A DNA stretch of 64,000 nucleotides from assembly GCA_965651695.1 (NCBI GenBank), contig CBFGTI010000010.1, positions 4,058 to 68,057 on the forward strand, in the 5' to 3' direction. A program made the translations under genes and the position numbers. The stretch's first letter is position 1; every line of letters begins with the position of its first letter. The stretch is from Imperialibacter sp965651695 (GTDB lineage Bacteria > Bacteroidota > Bacteroidia > Cytophagales > Cyclobacteriaceae). Under the pieces are notes generated by a model. The model did not search any database, was not told the DNA's origin, and was given only the letters and a program-made list of their open reading frames with translations. Below are positions 8,090-16,994 of this stretch, piece by piece.

Positions 8090-9178
8090 ATGAGAAAGCT
8101 AATTCTCATTTTACTTCTGTTAATTCCCGCATTACTGGCTTCGGAGGATGCTTTTGGCCAATACAAGAGAAAGAGCAGGGCAAAATCGCGCCGAAATAAG
8201 GCAATGTCATCGTACAAAGGGGGGCGGATTTCCACTGTTTCAAGATTCAGCCGCTATCATTCTGTGGGGGGCAACGTAAACGCACTAAACTACTTTGGCG
8301 ATATTGCCCCGCTGGCCAGGGCCGCCAGCACCGACATCTCTTTTACGCGGCCCGGAATGGGTGCTACCTGGACCTACCGGTTAGATAAGTACATCAACGT
8401 GCGTGCGGGTTTCAACTGGGGCAGGCTGAAAGGCGACGATTTTGATTCCGCCGACCCTACACTGGATGCCAGTCTGCCAAGGTACACCAGGAATTTATCG
8501 TTTAGAAACGATATTAAAGAACTGTCTCTCATATTGGAAATGGACCTTTTGCCAAATGCAGGTGGTCCGGGGTCCAGAATGCCACTGGTCCCCTACCTGT
8601 TTGCGGGCGGCGCCATATTTCATCACAACCCGAAAGCGATTGCTCCGGCCACCGACAGAAACGGCAATCCGCTGGCTGAAGCCGGTAAATGGGTTTCTTT
8701 GAGGAATTTGGGCACTGAAGGGCAGTACAGCGACCAGTACGACACCGAACCGTATAGCAGTTTTCAATATGCAATACCTTTCGGGGGCGGGGTAAGAATG
8801 CGATTGCCGGGGCCTTTTGATGCAGCTTTTGAAATTGGATACCGCCTGCTGTTCTTTGATCACCTTGACGATTTGAGCGGCAACTATGTAGACCCGGGAG
8901 CTTTTGGTTCTAATGAGCTGGCCCGAGCCATGGCCGACAGGTCGCTCGAGCCGCTGTCATCCGCAGGCGAAGCAAGAATTGTCGATCAAATTGTGGACCG
9001 ATACGGGCTGGGATCGCGCGTTTCAGCTATCGATGGCCAACCGTACCCCATTATCCCGGGGTGGGGCTTCGAAGGAGATAAAAGAGGCAGTCCGAACAAC
9101 AACGACCAATATATTATGACCCAATTACGTTTAATGTATATTATTGGTAAAGTACGCCGCAGTGGCAAGTTCAGATAA
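8090..9178 (+). CDS. Outer-membrane beta-barrel protein, DUF6089/PorG-like, with basic linker
   Basis: A 362-residue exported protein. The signal peptide MRKLILILLLLIPALLASEDAFG is followed by a basic stretch (YKRKSRAKSRRNKAMSSYKGGR, residues 24-45, shown here only to mark its charge) and then a glycine- and aromatic-rich barrel with alternating strands (NALNYFGDIAPLAR, YINVRAGFNWGRLKGDD, LVPYLFAGGAIFHHNPKA). The N-x-FGD start and the G-x-x-x-x-HHNPKA turn are typical of DUF6089/OmpA-like eight-stranded barrels in Bacteroidetes. It is directly followed by a second, shorter relative. A role in the outer membrane, possibly with type IX secretion, is inferred from position and fold only. Confidence 0.75.
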   Translation: MRKLILILLLLIPALLASEDAFGQYKRKSRAKSRRNKAMSSYKGGRISTVSRFSRYHSVGGNVNALNYFGDIAPLARAASTDISFTRPGMGATWTYRLDKYINVRAGFNWGRLKGDDFDSADPTLDASLPRYTRNLSFRNDIKELSLILEMDLLPNAGGPGSRMPLVPYLFAGGAIFHHNPKAIAPATDRNGNPLAEAGKWVSLRNLGTEGQYSDQYDTEPYSSFQYAIPFGGGVRMRLPGPFDAAFEIGYRLLFFDHLDDLSGNYVDPGAFGSNELARAMADRSLEPLSSAGEARIVDQIVDRYGLGSRVSAIDGQPYPIIPGWGFEGDKRGSPNNNDQYIMTQLRLMYIIGKVRRSGKFR

Positions 9179-9191
9179 GATTTTTAAGGGA

Positions 9192-9899
9192 TTGAAAAAG
9201 CATCAATTAACTCTTATCACCACCCTGGTGGTGATTTTTTTTACTTCAGACGCTTACGCCCAGTATACGGAATTTGGAGGTGGGTTGGGGGCGTTTACCT
9301 ACACGGGCGATCTAAGCCCCAGGCTCAATGCCCGGCATGTTACGCCCGGGGGCTTTGGCTTTTACAGGATGAATCTTAACAATGTGGTAAGCCTGAAGCT
9401 GGGCTTAACCGCAGGCAAAATTAAAGGAAGCGACCGCAACCCGCTGGACGTGCTGGGTGAAAACCGTAACTATTCGTTCGATATCACGCTGATAGAGGGC
9501 GCAGCCACAATGGAATACTTTTTTCTCGACTACAAGCATCCGAAAAGTCAGGTTCACTGGTCGCCGTATTTTTTTGCAGGGTTTGGGATCTTCAGGTTTT
9601 TTGGAGCCGACGAAAGTCGTGGCGAGTTTGGCAAGCTCCAGCCGGTAGTGCCTTTCGGTGTTGGGATAAAGCAGCTTGTGGGCAAAAGGTATGCTGTATC
9701 AGGAGAGTTTGGGTTGAGAAAAACCTTTTTCGATTATCTGGACAGCGTTTCTGATGCTGATGTGACATTTAAAAATTATCAGTACGGTAACCCCAGCAGC
9801 AAAGATTGGTATTACTTCCTCGGGTTTTCGCTTACCTACATTTTATACGAAATTCCCTGCCCGTTCAGGTATGTTCCCAACCGTTACGAGTATAATTGA
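9192..9899 (+). CDS. PorG-like outer-membrane beta-barrel protein (DUF6089)
   Basis: About 236 residues if translation begins at the TTG at 9192, which gives a clean signal peptide (MKKHQLTLITTLVVIFF then TSDAYAQ). The frame is open back to 9144, overlapping the previous gene; a GTG at 9162 is another candidate. The mature part opens YTEFGGGLGAFTYTGDLS and ends with KDWYYFLGFSLTYILYE and a Cys-containing tail, characteristic of DUF6089. In Porphyromonas gingivalis the equivalent position, just before uppS and bamA, is held by porG, an outer-membrane part of the type IX secretion system, so a T9SS role is reasonable. Expression is probably coupled to the preceding barrel gene (13-base gap). 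Confidence 0.78.
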   Translation: MKKHQLTLITTLVVIFFTSDAYAQYTEFGGGLGAFTYTGDLSPRLNARHVTPGGFGFYRMNLNNVVSLKLGLTAGKIKGSDRNPLDVLGENRNYSFDITLIEGAATMEYFFLDYKHPKSQVHWSPYFFAGFGIFRFFGADESRGEFGKLQPVVPFGVGIKQLVGKRYAVSGEFGLRKTFFDYLDSVSDADVTFKNYQYGNPSSKDWYYFLGFSLTYILYEIPCPFRYVPNRYEYN

Positions 9900-9979
9900 A
9901 TCTTCTATTTAATTACCACTTTATTTAAACAAAAAATTGCCAACTTTGCGGTTTGGTATTGGGCGATAGAAGCTTAGGA

Positions 9980-10717
9980 ATGAAAGAATTGATAAATCCC
10001 GAAAAGTTGCCAAAGCATATTGCCATTATAATGGATGGCAATGGCAGGTGGGCAAAAAAAAGGGGAGCAGCCAGGATATTTGGACATCAGAATGCCATTC
10101 AGGCGGTGAGAGATGCTGCTGAGGGTTGTGCGGAACTTGGCGTAGACTATCTAACCCTGTATGCTTTTTCTACTGAGAATTGGGGGCGGCCTCAGGATGA
10201 GGTAAACGGATTGATGTCGCTTTTGATATCGACCATCAAAAACGAGTTGCCCACGCTGCAAAAGAATAACATACGCCTCAAATCCATCGGCGATACGGAT
10301 TCGCTGCCCGCGGAAGCCAGAAAAAATTTGGCCGGGGCCAAAACAGCCACCCAGTTTAACGACGGTCTTACGCTGCTGCTGGCACTAAATTACAGCGGGA
10401 GATGGGAGCTAACCCAGGCCATAAAAAATATCGCCGCCGACGTGGAGCAAAAAAACATAAGCCGGTTTGATATAGATGAACAATTGATCGAAGCTTACCT
10501 CGACACCCGGGGGATTCCCGATCCGGAGTTGTTAATACGGACAAGCGGCGAAATGCGGTTGAGCAACTTTTTGCTATGGCAAATCGCATATACTGAATTA
10601 TATATACCCGAGGTGTTGTGGCCCGACTTTCGGAGGGAGCACCTCTACCAGGCAATATTGGAATACCAGAGAAGAGAGAGAAGATTTGGAAAAATCAGTG
10701 AACAAGTGAATCCCTGA
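9980..10717 (+). CDS. uppS: Isoprenyl transferase (undecaprenyl diphosphate synthase)
   Basis: A 245-residue cis-prenyltransferase from ATG 9980 (a TTG at 9953 is in frame but has no family support). It elongates farnesyl diphosphate with isopentenyl diphosphate to the C55 carrier for peptidoglycan and other envelope glycans. Signatures are HIAIIMDGNGRWAKKRG (the catalytic Asp), FGHQNA, LYAFSTENWGRP, and RTSGEMRLSNFLLWQIAYTE near the C terminus. A CAACTTTG box at about 9942-9949 could serve as a -7 element, so uppS–bamA–ompH may have their own promoter. bamA begins 3 bases after the stop. Confidence 0.95.
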   Translation: MKELINPEKLPKHIAIIMDGNGRWAKKRGAARIFGHQNAIQAVRDAAEGCAELGVDYLTLYAFSTENWGRPQDEVNGLMSLLISTIKNELPTLQKNNIRLKSIGDTDSLPAEARKNLAGAKTATQFNDGLTLLLALNYSGRWELTQAIKNIAADVEQKNISRFDIDEQLIEAYLDTRGIPDPELLIRTSGEMRLSNFLLWQIAYTELYIPEVLWPDFRREHLYQAILEYQRRERRFGKISEQVNP

Positions 10718-10719
10718 GA

Positions 10720-13401
10720 ATGAAGAAAGTAGTTGTAATGTTGGCGATGCTCCTAACTTATGCGTCGCTTGATGTGAATGGTCAGATTCGCCCCGGGCTA
10801 CGGGTGGGAGGTAGTTCATCCACTGGTTTTCAGGTGGATTATAATAATCCGAAGGAATATGAGATTGCAGAAATAGAGGTAGTAGGATCTGAATTCCTCG
10901 ACAAGAATTCAATCATTTCGATTTCAGGGCTGAGCGTTGGGCAGAAAGTAAAGATACCGGGCGATGCAATTTCCGGCGCTATCAAAAAACTTTGGAATCA
11001 GGGCATTTTGGGAGACGTGTCCATTTTTGTAAGCAAGGTCGAAGGCAACCGTGTTTTTCTGACCATCGAGCTCAAAGAACGGGCCCGGCTTACGAAATTT
11101 ACCTTTGAAGGATTAAATAAAACGCAGAAAAGCGATATAGAAGACGAAATTAAGCTGATTAGAGGAAGAGTGGTAACCGATGCGGTTTTAAAAAACACCG
11201 AGCTAATCATAAAAAAGTACCTTCAGGAGAAGGGTTATCTCAATGCAGAAGTGCGAATTGTGCAGCAAAAAGACACGCTGCTGTCCAATAGTGTTCAGCT
11301 AAAAATAACGGTGAACAAGAATCATAAAGTAAAGGTGGAGGAAATCATTTTTACGGGCAATGATCTTTTTACCGATGCCAAGCTTAAATCGAAAATGAAA
11401 AACACGGGTGAAAAGGTGCGGTTTACACTCGTGAGAGACATTGTTGGCAGAGCGTTTAACATTTTTAAGCCGAAGGAGGTAAAATCTTTCGTTACTTCCA
11501 AGAAGCCGTTCGGCTGGAAGGAGTTCAGAGGCTACCTGCACAACAACGCGAAACTGAACGTATTTAAATCAGCCAAGTTTCTGGAGGCCAAATACGAGGA
11601 GGACAAGAAAAGCCTTATTGCCTTCTACAATTCAAAAGGATACCGCGATGCCGAAATAGTAGCAGACTCCGTAGTAAAAAAGGACAAGACAGTTGCTGTT
11701 TACCTAACGGTAGAAGCCGGAAGAAGGTACTACTTTGGCGACATAAACTGGTCGGGTAACTATGTTTACGATGCGGCAACGCTCGACAGGGTGCTTGGTA
11801 TAAAAAAAGGTGATGTGTACGACATGGAGCTTGTACAAAAAAAGCTCACTTATAACCCCGAGGGTATCGACATCAGCTCGCTGTATATGGACGACGGCTA
11901 CCTGTTTTTCGACGTACAGCCCGTGGAGGTGAAAATTGACGGTGATAGCATCGACTTAGAAATGCGTATCATGGAAGGTGCGCAGGCCACTTTGGATAAG
12001 GTGACTGTGTCGGGCAACGACCGTACCAACGACCACGTTGTAATACGGGAGCTTCGAACACTGCCCGGCCAGAAGTTTAGCCGCCGCGAGCTTATTCGTA
12101 CGCAGCGGGAGCTTGCGCAGCTTGGCTACTTCAACCCCGAAACAGTAACACCCAAGGTGGTGCCCAACCCAGCCAAGGAAACAGCCGATATTGAGTGGCA
12201 GGTAGAAGAACGGCCCAGCGACCAGATTGAACTTTCGGGTGGCTGGGGTGGCCCTATCGGATTCGTGGGCACACTGGGGGTTGTATTCAACAACTTCTCC
12301 ATACGCAAAATACCGTATCCGAAGCAGTGGAGCCCGCTGCCTGTGGGCGACGGACAAAAACTGGCCGTGAGGTTCCAGGCCAATGGCAAGCGCTTTCAAA
12401 CCTACTCGGTTTCGTTCTCCGAGCCATGGCTTGGCGGCAGAAAACCCAATTCCTTTGGCTTGTCGTACAGCTATTCTGTTCAAAGGCAGTATAGGACGTT
12501 TGCAGCGAGAGACAACGACCTATCCGGAACATTGGGCGTGCAGGGGATTACCGCCAGTTTAGGCCGCCGGGTAACCTGGCCTGATGACTTCTTTACACTT
12601 AGCAACTCCCTTTCTTATTTGAAATATGTGTTGGATAGATATGGAGCAAGTTTTGGCGGAAGTGCGTTAGGGTTTACTGACGGTACTGCCAACAGCTTCA
12701 CCTTTAACACAACGCTTGCCCGCAACAGCGTGGATCAGCCTATGTACCCAAGGTCGGGCTCCAGCATTTCGCTTAGCGCATCGTTTACCCCGCCCTACTC
12801 GCTTATCAGAGGTACGAGCCTTGCGGATGCCCCGCCTGAGGAAAAGTACAAATGGGTGGAGTATCACAAATGGATGTTCGACTCGTGGTATTACCTGAAG
12901 CTGGTGGGCGACCTGGTGCTGGTAAACCGGGTGCACATAGGAGTAATTGGTTCGTATGATAAAAACAGCCCTGGCACGCCTTTTGAAAGGTTCTCTCTGG
13001 GAGGTGATGGATTGGCCGGGCAGAACTTCATACTTGCAACTGATATTATCGGGTTGAGGGGATATCCGAACAACTCATTGCGGCCGTACGACACGAAAAA
13101 TGAAATCTCTGGGGGCACCGTGTTTAATAAGTTTGTATTTGAACTCAGATATCCGGTTTCGCTGGCGCAGTCGGCCACCATATACCTTCTCACATTTGCC
13201 GAAGGCGGCAACAACTGGAATGTGTTGGGCGACTACAACCCTTATAATTTGTACAAGTCGGCAGGTTTTGGTGTGAGGGTGTTTATGCCGGCCTTTGGTT
13301 TGTTGGGTGTAGACTACGGATACGGATTCGACACCGTGCCGGGTGCATCTTCCAGAAGCGGTGGGCAGTTCCACTTCTCTATCGGACAGCAAATTCGTTA
13401 A
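10720..13401 (+). CDS. bamA: Outer membrane protein assembly factor BamA (Omp85)
   Basis: An 893-residue Omp85 protein, the central subunit of the machinery that folds and inserts outer-membrane beta-barrels. A signal peptide (residues 1-21, ending NGQ) is followed by five POTRA-like repeats between about residues 45 and 480 (for example ARLTKFTFEGLNKTQKSD, VKVEEIIFTGNDLF, RYYFGDINWSGNYVY, TLDKVTVSGNDRTND), then a 16-stranded barrel from about 500 to the end. FSLGGDGLAGQNFI and LRGYPNNSL resemble the conserved lumenal (V/I)RG(F/Y) region. The protein ends GQQIR rather than in an aromatic residue. It follows uppS by 3 bases and precedes two Skp-like chaperones, a functional outer-membrane biogenesis unit. 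Confidence 0.97.
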   Translation: MKKVVVMLAMLLTYASLDVNGQIRPGLRVGGSSSTGFQVDYNNPKEYEIAEIEVVGSEFLDKNSIISISGLSVGQKVKIPGDAISGAIKKLWNQGILGDVSIFVSKVEGNRVFLTIELKERARLTKFTFEGLNKTQKSDIEDEIKLIRGRVVTDAVLKNTELIIKKYLQEKGYLNAEVRIVQQKDTLLSNSVQLKITVNKNHKVKVEEIIFTGNDLFTDAKLKSKMKNTGEKVRFTLVRDIVGRAFNIFKPKEVKSFVTSKKPFGWKEFRGYLHNNAKLNVFKSAKFLEAKYEEDKKSLIAFYNSKGYRDAEIVADSVVKKDKTVAVYLTVEAGRRYYFGDINWSGNYVYDAATLDRVLGIKKGDVYDMELVQKKLTYNPEGIDISSLYMDDGYLFFDVQPVEVKIDGDSIDLEMRIMEGAQATLDKVTVSGNDRTNDHVVIRELRTLPGQKFSRRELIRTQRELAQLGYFNPETVTPKVVPNPAKETADIEWQVEERPSDQIELSGGWGGPIGFVGTLGVVFNNFSIRKIPYPKQWSPLPVGDGQKLAVRFQANGKRFQTYSVSFSEPWLGGRKPNSFGLSYSYSVQRQYRTFAARDNDLSGTLGVQGITASLGRRVTWPDDFFTLSNSLSYLKYVLDRYGASFGGSALGFTDGTANSFTFNTTLARNSVDQPMYPRSGSSISLSASFTPPYSLIRGTSLADAPPEEKYKWVEYHKWMFDSWYYLKLVGDLVLVNRVHIGVIGSYDKNSPGTPFERFSLGGDGLAGQNFILATDIIGLRGYPNNSLRPYDTKNEISGGTVFNKFVFELRYPVSLAQSATIYLLTFAEGGNNWNVLGDYNPYNLYKSAGFGVRVFMPAFGLLGVDYGYGFDTVPGASSRSGGQFHFSIGQQIR

Positions 13402-13412
13402 CGGCTTAGTTT

Positions 13413-13949
13413 ATGAAAAAAAGCGTCTTTATTCTATTTGTGTTAAGTTTACCGATAAGTTCTACCTTTGCCCAGAAATTTGGCTATGTAGACACGGGAT
13501 ATATCCTTAACCAAATGCCGGACTACCGGGAGGCGCAGGGCGAAATTGATAAGCTGTCACGCTCGTGGGAGGAAGAGGTGAAAAAAATGTTCCAGGAGGT
13601 AGAGCAGATGGAAATAGCTTACCAGGCCGAGGAGGTTCTTTTGACCGAGGAGATGAAAAAAGACCGGCGGGCGGAGATCGACCGGAAGATGAAGGAAGTA
13701 AAAGATTATCAGAAGAAGGTTTTTGGGTTTGAAGGCCTTTTTTTTCTTAAGAAAAAGGAGCTGATAAAGCCCGTGCAGGACAAAATTTGGGAGGCAGTAG
13801 AAAAGGTGGCCAAAAACAACCGGCTTGCCATAATGTTTGATAAATCGGGTGAGCTTGTGATGATTTACACCGACCCCATCCACGATTACACCGATTATGT
13901 TTTGGAAGAACTTGGCCTGGCCAATGAAAATGATGTTATTAAAAATTAA
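13413..13949 (+). CDS. OmpH/Skp family periplasmic chaperone (first copy)
   Basis: A 178-residue exported protein: signal peptide MKKSVFILFVLSLPISSTFAQ, then KFGYVDTGYILNQMPDYREAQ, the standard OmpH opening, followed by a long charged coiled-coil (about residues 40-120) and a closing alpha/beta section (LAIMFDKSGELVMIYTDP). Skp/OmpH chaperones form tentacled trimers that hold unfolded outer-membrane proteins for BamA. It lies 11 bases after bamA and 13 bases before a second OmpH gene. The coiled-coil has an insertion rich in Lys/Glu (EEMKKDRRAEIDRKMKEV) relative to the second copy. Confidence 0.92.
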   Translation: MKKSVFILFVLSLPISSTFAQKFGYVDTGYILNQMPDYREAQGEIDKLSRSWEEEVKKMFQEVEQMEIAYQAEEVLLTEEMKKDRRAEIDRKMKEVKDYQKKVFGFEGLFFLKKKELIKPVQDKIWEAVEKVAKNNRLAIMFDKSGELVMIYTDPIHDYTDYVLEELGLANENDVIKN

Positions 13950-13962
13950 AAAAACGAAAGTC

Positions 13963-14484
13963 ATGAAATTAAAAAGCTTGCTATTAAGCGCATTTGTACT
14001 TTTTGCTGTAGCCGCTGCCGCGCAGGATGTTAAAATTGGATATACCAATGTAGACTATGTGCTGAGCCAAATGCCCGAAGCAAAACAAATAGAAGCCGAC
14101 CTGAAGGCATACGAAACACAGCTTCAGAACCGTCTGCAAGCCAAAATACAGGAGTTCCAAACCAAGGGCCAGGCATTCCAGAGTGGTTACCAGACCATGT
14201 CGGATATTGAAAGATCCGACAAGCAGGAAGAGCTTCAAAACCTGCAGGCATCTATTGAGAAGTTTCAGCGTGAGGCCCAGGTGTCGCTTCAGGACAAAGA
14301 AGTACAGCTGTTGCAACCTGCGTATGACAAAATTCAAAAGGCTATAGATGACGTAGCAGCTGAAAATGGTTACACGCATGTTTTCAGAGCTGAAGCGCTG
14401 TTGTTTGCCAAAGAGACTGATGAAATTTCGGTGCTTGTGCTAAAGAAGATGGGCGTTACACCTAAAGAGCCACAGGGAAACTAA
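13963..14484 (+). CDS. OmpH/Skp family periplasmic chaperone (second copy)
   Basis: A 173-residue paralogue of the preceding protein. The ATG at 13963 gives signal peptide MKLKSLLLSAFVLFAVAAAAQ; an in-frame start at 13897 would lie inside the previous gene. The mature protein begins VKIGYTNVDYVLSQMPEAKQ and contains a coiled-coil rich in Gln (about residues 45-120). Tandem OmpH genes behind bamA are common in Bacteroidetes and may form mixed or specialised trimers. A strong terminator at 14512-14538 closes the operon. In many relatives murI follows here; it does not in this window. Confidence 0.92.
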   Translation: MKLKSLLLSAFVLFAVAAAAQDVKIGYTNVDYVLSQMPEAKQIEADLKAYETQLQNRLQAKIQEFQTKGQAFQSGYQTMSDIERSDKQEELQNLQASIEKFQREAQVSLQDKEVQLLQPAYDKIQKAIDDVAAENGYTHVFRAEALLFAKETDEISVLVLKKMGVTPKEPQGN

Positions 14485-14511
14485 GCTGGAATTTGCTAAG
14501 AAATATTAAAG

Positions 14512-14538
14512 AAGGCGTCTGAGGAGGACGCCTTTTTT
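14512..14538 (+). terminator. Intrinsic terminator of the uppS–bamA–ompH run
   Basis: Perfect 8-bp stem AAGGCGTC / GACGCCTT with a 7-base loop, followed by a run of T. It lies 28 bases past the second ompH stop. The remaining bases up to 14,763 show no gene I can support. Confidence 0.9.
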
Positions 14539-14763
14539 GATTGGGAAGCCTTGCCAGAATGTGCTGCTGAAATGGGATCAGGCAAAAGCTGTGGGCCGCC
14601 ACGAAAGACTGAAGGCCTGGATGCTGTTTGATTCCACGGGGACTTTGAAGATCGCTAGGTGTGCAAATGTCTGGATTCCCGGGATTGATCCATAAACGGG
14701 TCATAGCCCCGATTGACAATCAAACACGACGGCTTTTCGAAGCGGCAAAAAATGACCTCGAGC

Positions 14764-15378
14764 CTAAAAAATACTGTAAGTAGCCACTTTTTGCACGAAC
14801 TCCACCAATACCGCCGGATGCAGGTAAATGCTGAAGCCGATTCCTACCAAAGCACCGGTTAAATGCGCCATATGATTCACGTTGTCGCTCATTTGCTTCG
14901 CCTGGTTAACAGAATAGATCAGGTAGAGCGCTCCCAGCAGAAAACCAGGCAGGCAAAGCAGCCCGTACAAACATATTTTGTTTAGCGGATTAAAAAGTAT
15001 GCTGCAAAACACCACGGCCGTAACGCCACCGGATGCCCCCAGCGATTGGTAGTGAATGCTGTTGCGATTCATAAAATAAGTGGGCAAGTCGGATAGCACA
15101 ATGGCTGCCAGGTAAAACACGATAAAACCCGTACTGCTGCCCGAATAGTAGCCCACGATTTGTTCGGCGGCCTGTCCGAAGAAGAAAAACGTAAACATGT
15201 TGAAACCGAGGTGCATCCAGTTGCTGTGCACAAAGCCAGAGGTAAGGAAACGCCAGTATTCTTTCTTTTGCCCAATGGCGTAGGGGCTCATGGTGAGCTT
15301 ATAAAGTAAAATGGGATTGTTAAACGCCATTATGGATATGATGACGGTTATGATGATGAGGATAAGGGTGGCACTCAT
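14764..15378 (-). CDS. Rhomboid family intramembrane serine protease
   Basis: A 204-residue polytopic protein with about six membrane segments. The catalytic Ser lies in GASGGVTAVVF (about residue 106) and the His in NHMAHLTGALVGIGF (about residue 172), the GxSG...H dyad of rhomboids. The segment SNWMHLGFNMFTFFFFGQAAE (HxxxN region, quoted in part: WMHLGFNM) is the usual TM2 motif. It would cleave membrane proteins within the bilayer; substrates are unknown. It is the last gene of the minus-strand block, 55 bases downstream of the polyprenyl synthetase stop. Confidence 0.92.
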   Translation of the reverse strand: MSATLILIIITVIISIMAFNNPILLYKLTMSPYAIGQKKEYWRFLTSGFVHSNWMHLGFNMFTFFFFGQAAEQIVGYYSGSSTGFIVFYLAAIVLSDLPTYFMNRNSIHYQSLGASGGVTAVVFCSILFNPLNKICLYGLLCLPGFLLGALYLIYSVNQAKQMSDNVNHMAHLTGALVGIGFSIYLHPAVLVEFVQKVATYSIF

Positions 15379-15433
15379 TGGGGAAAGTTATCAGTTAGGG
15401 GTTGGAAGAATTAATTGGAAAGGCTTCATAAGG

Positions 15434-16408
15434 TCAATTTTCCCTAGCGATCAGATAGTTGGCAAAATCGTATAAGCGCTGCTTTTTATCGGCAGGTAGT
15501 CGTAGATTTTCGAGTTGGTGAAATGCTTCGGCAAACAGCTGGTTTATCTTTTGCTCAGCTGCTTCTTTCACGCTGCTCCGGTCGTAGATAGCCTTTACTG
15601 CATTTACCTTTTCCTGCTTGTCAAAGTTTTTGGTAAGCAGCCAGTTCTCAAGCTGTCTTCTGTCGTCGCCGTGAGCCTGATCGAGTGCTTTAATGAGCAA
15701 AAAAGTCTTTTTGTTGGCAATGATATCACCGCCCGCCTGCTTCCCAAACTTCGCCTGGTCTCCATAAACATCGAGCAGATCATCTTTGAGCTGAAAGCCG
15801 GTGCCTATGTTTTCGCCAAACTTTTTCAGCATTTCAGCATCGGCAGGGTTGGCATCGCCCAAAATAGCGCCGAGTTCCAGACTAAACCCCAGAAGGACCG
15901 CCGTTTTTAGCCTGATCATCTCGAGGTACTCCTCTTCCGAGACCCGGCTCACCGATTCAAAGTTCATGTCGATTTGCTGCCCTTCGCAAACCTCAGAGGC
16001 ACATTTATTGAAGGAACTGATGACCTGGCTGAGCTTGGCGGAAGGCACGTGGAGCAGCAAGTCGTAGGCTTTTACGAGCATGGTATCGCCGGAAAGAATT
16101 GCCACGTTGTGGTTCCACTTTTCGTGCACGGTTGGCTTCCCTCTTCTCAGCGGAGCCCGATCCATGATGTCGTCGTGCATAAGCGTGAAGTTATGAAAGA
16201 CCTCCACAGCCAGGGCCGGTCGTGCTACTTCTTCCGGATTGTCTTTATACAAATGGTAGGCAATCAGCACAAGAATAGGCCTAAGCCTTTTGCCTCCAAG
16301 AGAAAGTATGTAAGTAATGGGGTCGTACAGTTCTTTCGGGTGCTGCCCAAAATCAATGTTTTCCAGCTCTTTGTTTAGCAGGCTTGCGTAGTAATCGAGT
16401 TCTTTCAA
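15434..16408 (-). CDS. Polyprenyl diphosphate synthase (trans-isoprenyl, GGPP/solanesyl type)
   Basis: About 324 residues from a TTG at 16408, one base after the stop of the upstream DUF4276 gene (TAGATTG). The frame is open to another TTG at 16444, but that would overlap the upstream gene. It has the first Asp-rich motif LMHDDIMDRAPLRRG (DDxxD) and the second QLKDDLLDVYGD, plus GGKRLRPILV near the N terminus. Such enzymes add isopentenyl units to allylic diphosphates; chain length cannot be read reliably here, and both quinone side-chain and carotenoid precursor (GGPP) roles are possible. No other GGPP synthase gene is in this window, so it could feed the crt genes at 50-55 kb. Confidence 0.92.
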   Translation of the reverse strand: MKELDYYASLLNKELENIDFGQHPKELYDPITYILSLGGKRLRPILVLIAYHLYKDNPEEVARPALAVEVFHNFTLMHDDIMDRAPLRRGKPTVHEKWNHNVAILSGDTMLVKAYDLLLHVPSAKLSQVISSFNKCASEVCEGQQIDMNFESVSRVSEEEYLEMIRLKTAVLLGFSLELGAILGDANPADAEMLKKFGENIGTGFQLKDDLLDVYGDQAKFGKQAGGDIIANKKTFLLIKALDQAHGDDRRQLENWLLTKNFDKQEKVNAVKAIYDRSSVKEAAEQKINQLFAEAFHQLENLRLPADKKQRLYDFANYLIAREN

Positions 16409-16409
16409 T

Positions 16410-16994
16410 CTATTGTCCGTTAAGTGGTGCGATCGCACCTTCAAATTTGCCTAAAAACTTCCGGAAGTAGTCGCAATTATTGGAAACGATTTCGGGCCTT
16501 AGTTGTTTGAAGATCTCCGCATTATGCGATTGGTTGTATCTGCCTTTAGCGGCATGCTGTAACAGTCCTTTCGGGTCCGGAATGTCTTGCGGGCGATCTG
16601 TTATTTCAACCTTTACCTCATACATCGCCCGAAAAACTTCTAAATCAGCCAGGATCAAAGCCTCAAGCTCGTAGATGTTTAACAGCAAAAGGCCTCGTTT
16701 GTCTACAATTCTATTGAACGCTGAAAAGTTGGATTTGCGAAATTTCATGTTGGCAGCATATTCTGGCATGCCCTTGACTGCGTCCAAATCGCGGACAAAT
16801 AGCACCAGGTCGGGTTTTTCGACTTCAAATTCTCTACGCAAGATTCGCTTCAAGCCTCCGGCGGCCCTCGCATCTAACTGGCTACCGTGAATACCCCGCA
16901 AAAAACTCTTGTAGGTGCCAGGATACTCTTTAGAGAGCAGATTGCCCACGGCGCCAGTATCAGTGGGGTATTCACCAACCAGCCCAACAGTCAT
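16410..16994 (-). CDS. DUF4276 family protein, TOPRIM-like putative nuclease/effector
   Basis: A 194-residue protein of the DUF4276 type. LVGEYPTDTGAV puts a conserved Glu at residue 8 and Asp at 12; DLVLFVRDLDAV gives a DxD at residues 69 and 71; NIYELEALILAD gives Glu 109/111 and Asp 117, the E-x-E-A-x-x-x-A-D block typical of DUF4276. Glu followed by DxD is the metal-binding layout of TOPRIM nucleases. Its ATG shares a base with the stop of the AAA ATPase gene (TAATG at 16994), so the two are translationally coupled. DUF4276 genes are recurrently found beside AAA ATPases, and DUF4435 TOPRIM proteins pair with such an ATPase in the PARIS anti-phage system. A defence effector role is inferred, not shown. 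Confidence 0.72.
   Translation of the reverse strand: MTVGLVGEYPTDTGAVGNLLSKEYPGTYKSFLRGIHGSQLDARAAGGLKRILRREFEVEKPDLVLFVRDLDAVKGMPEYAANMKFRKSNFSAFNRIVDKRGLLLLNIYELEALILADLEVFRAMYEVKVEITDRPQDIPDPKGLLQHAAKGRYNQSHNAEIFKQLRPEIVSNNCDYFRKFLGKFEGAIAPLNGQ

Noticed and set aside
14462..14719. 85-residue minus-strand open frame between the second ompH gene and the rhomboid gene
   Set aside because: No recognisable features, overlaps the terminator 14512-14538 and the ompH 3' end.
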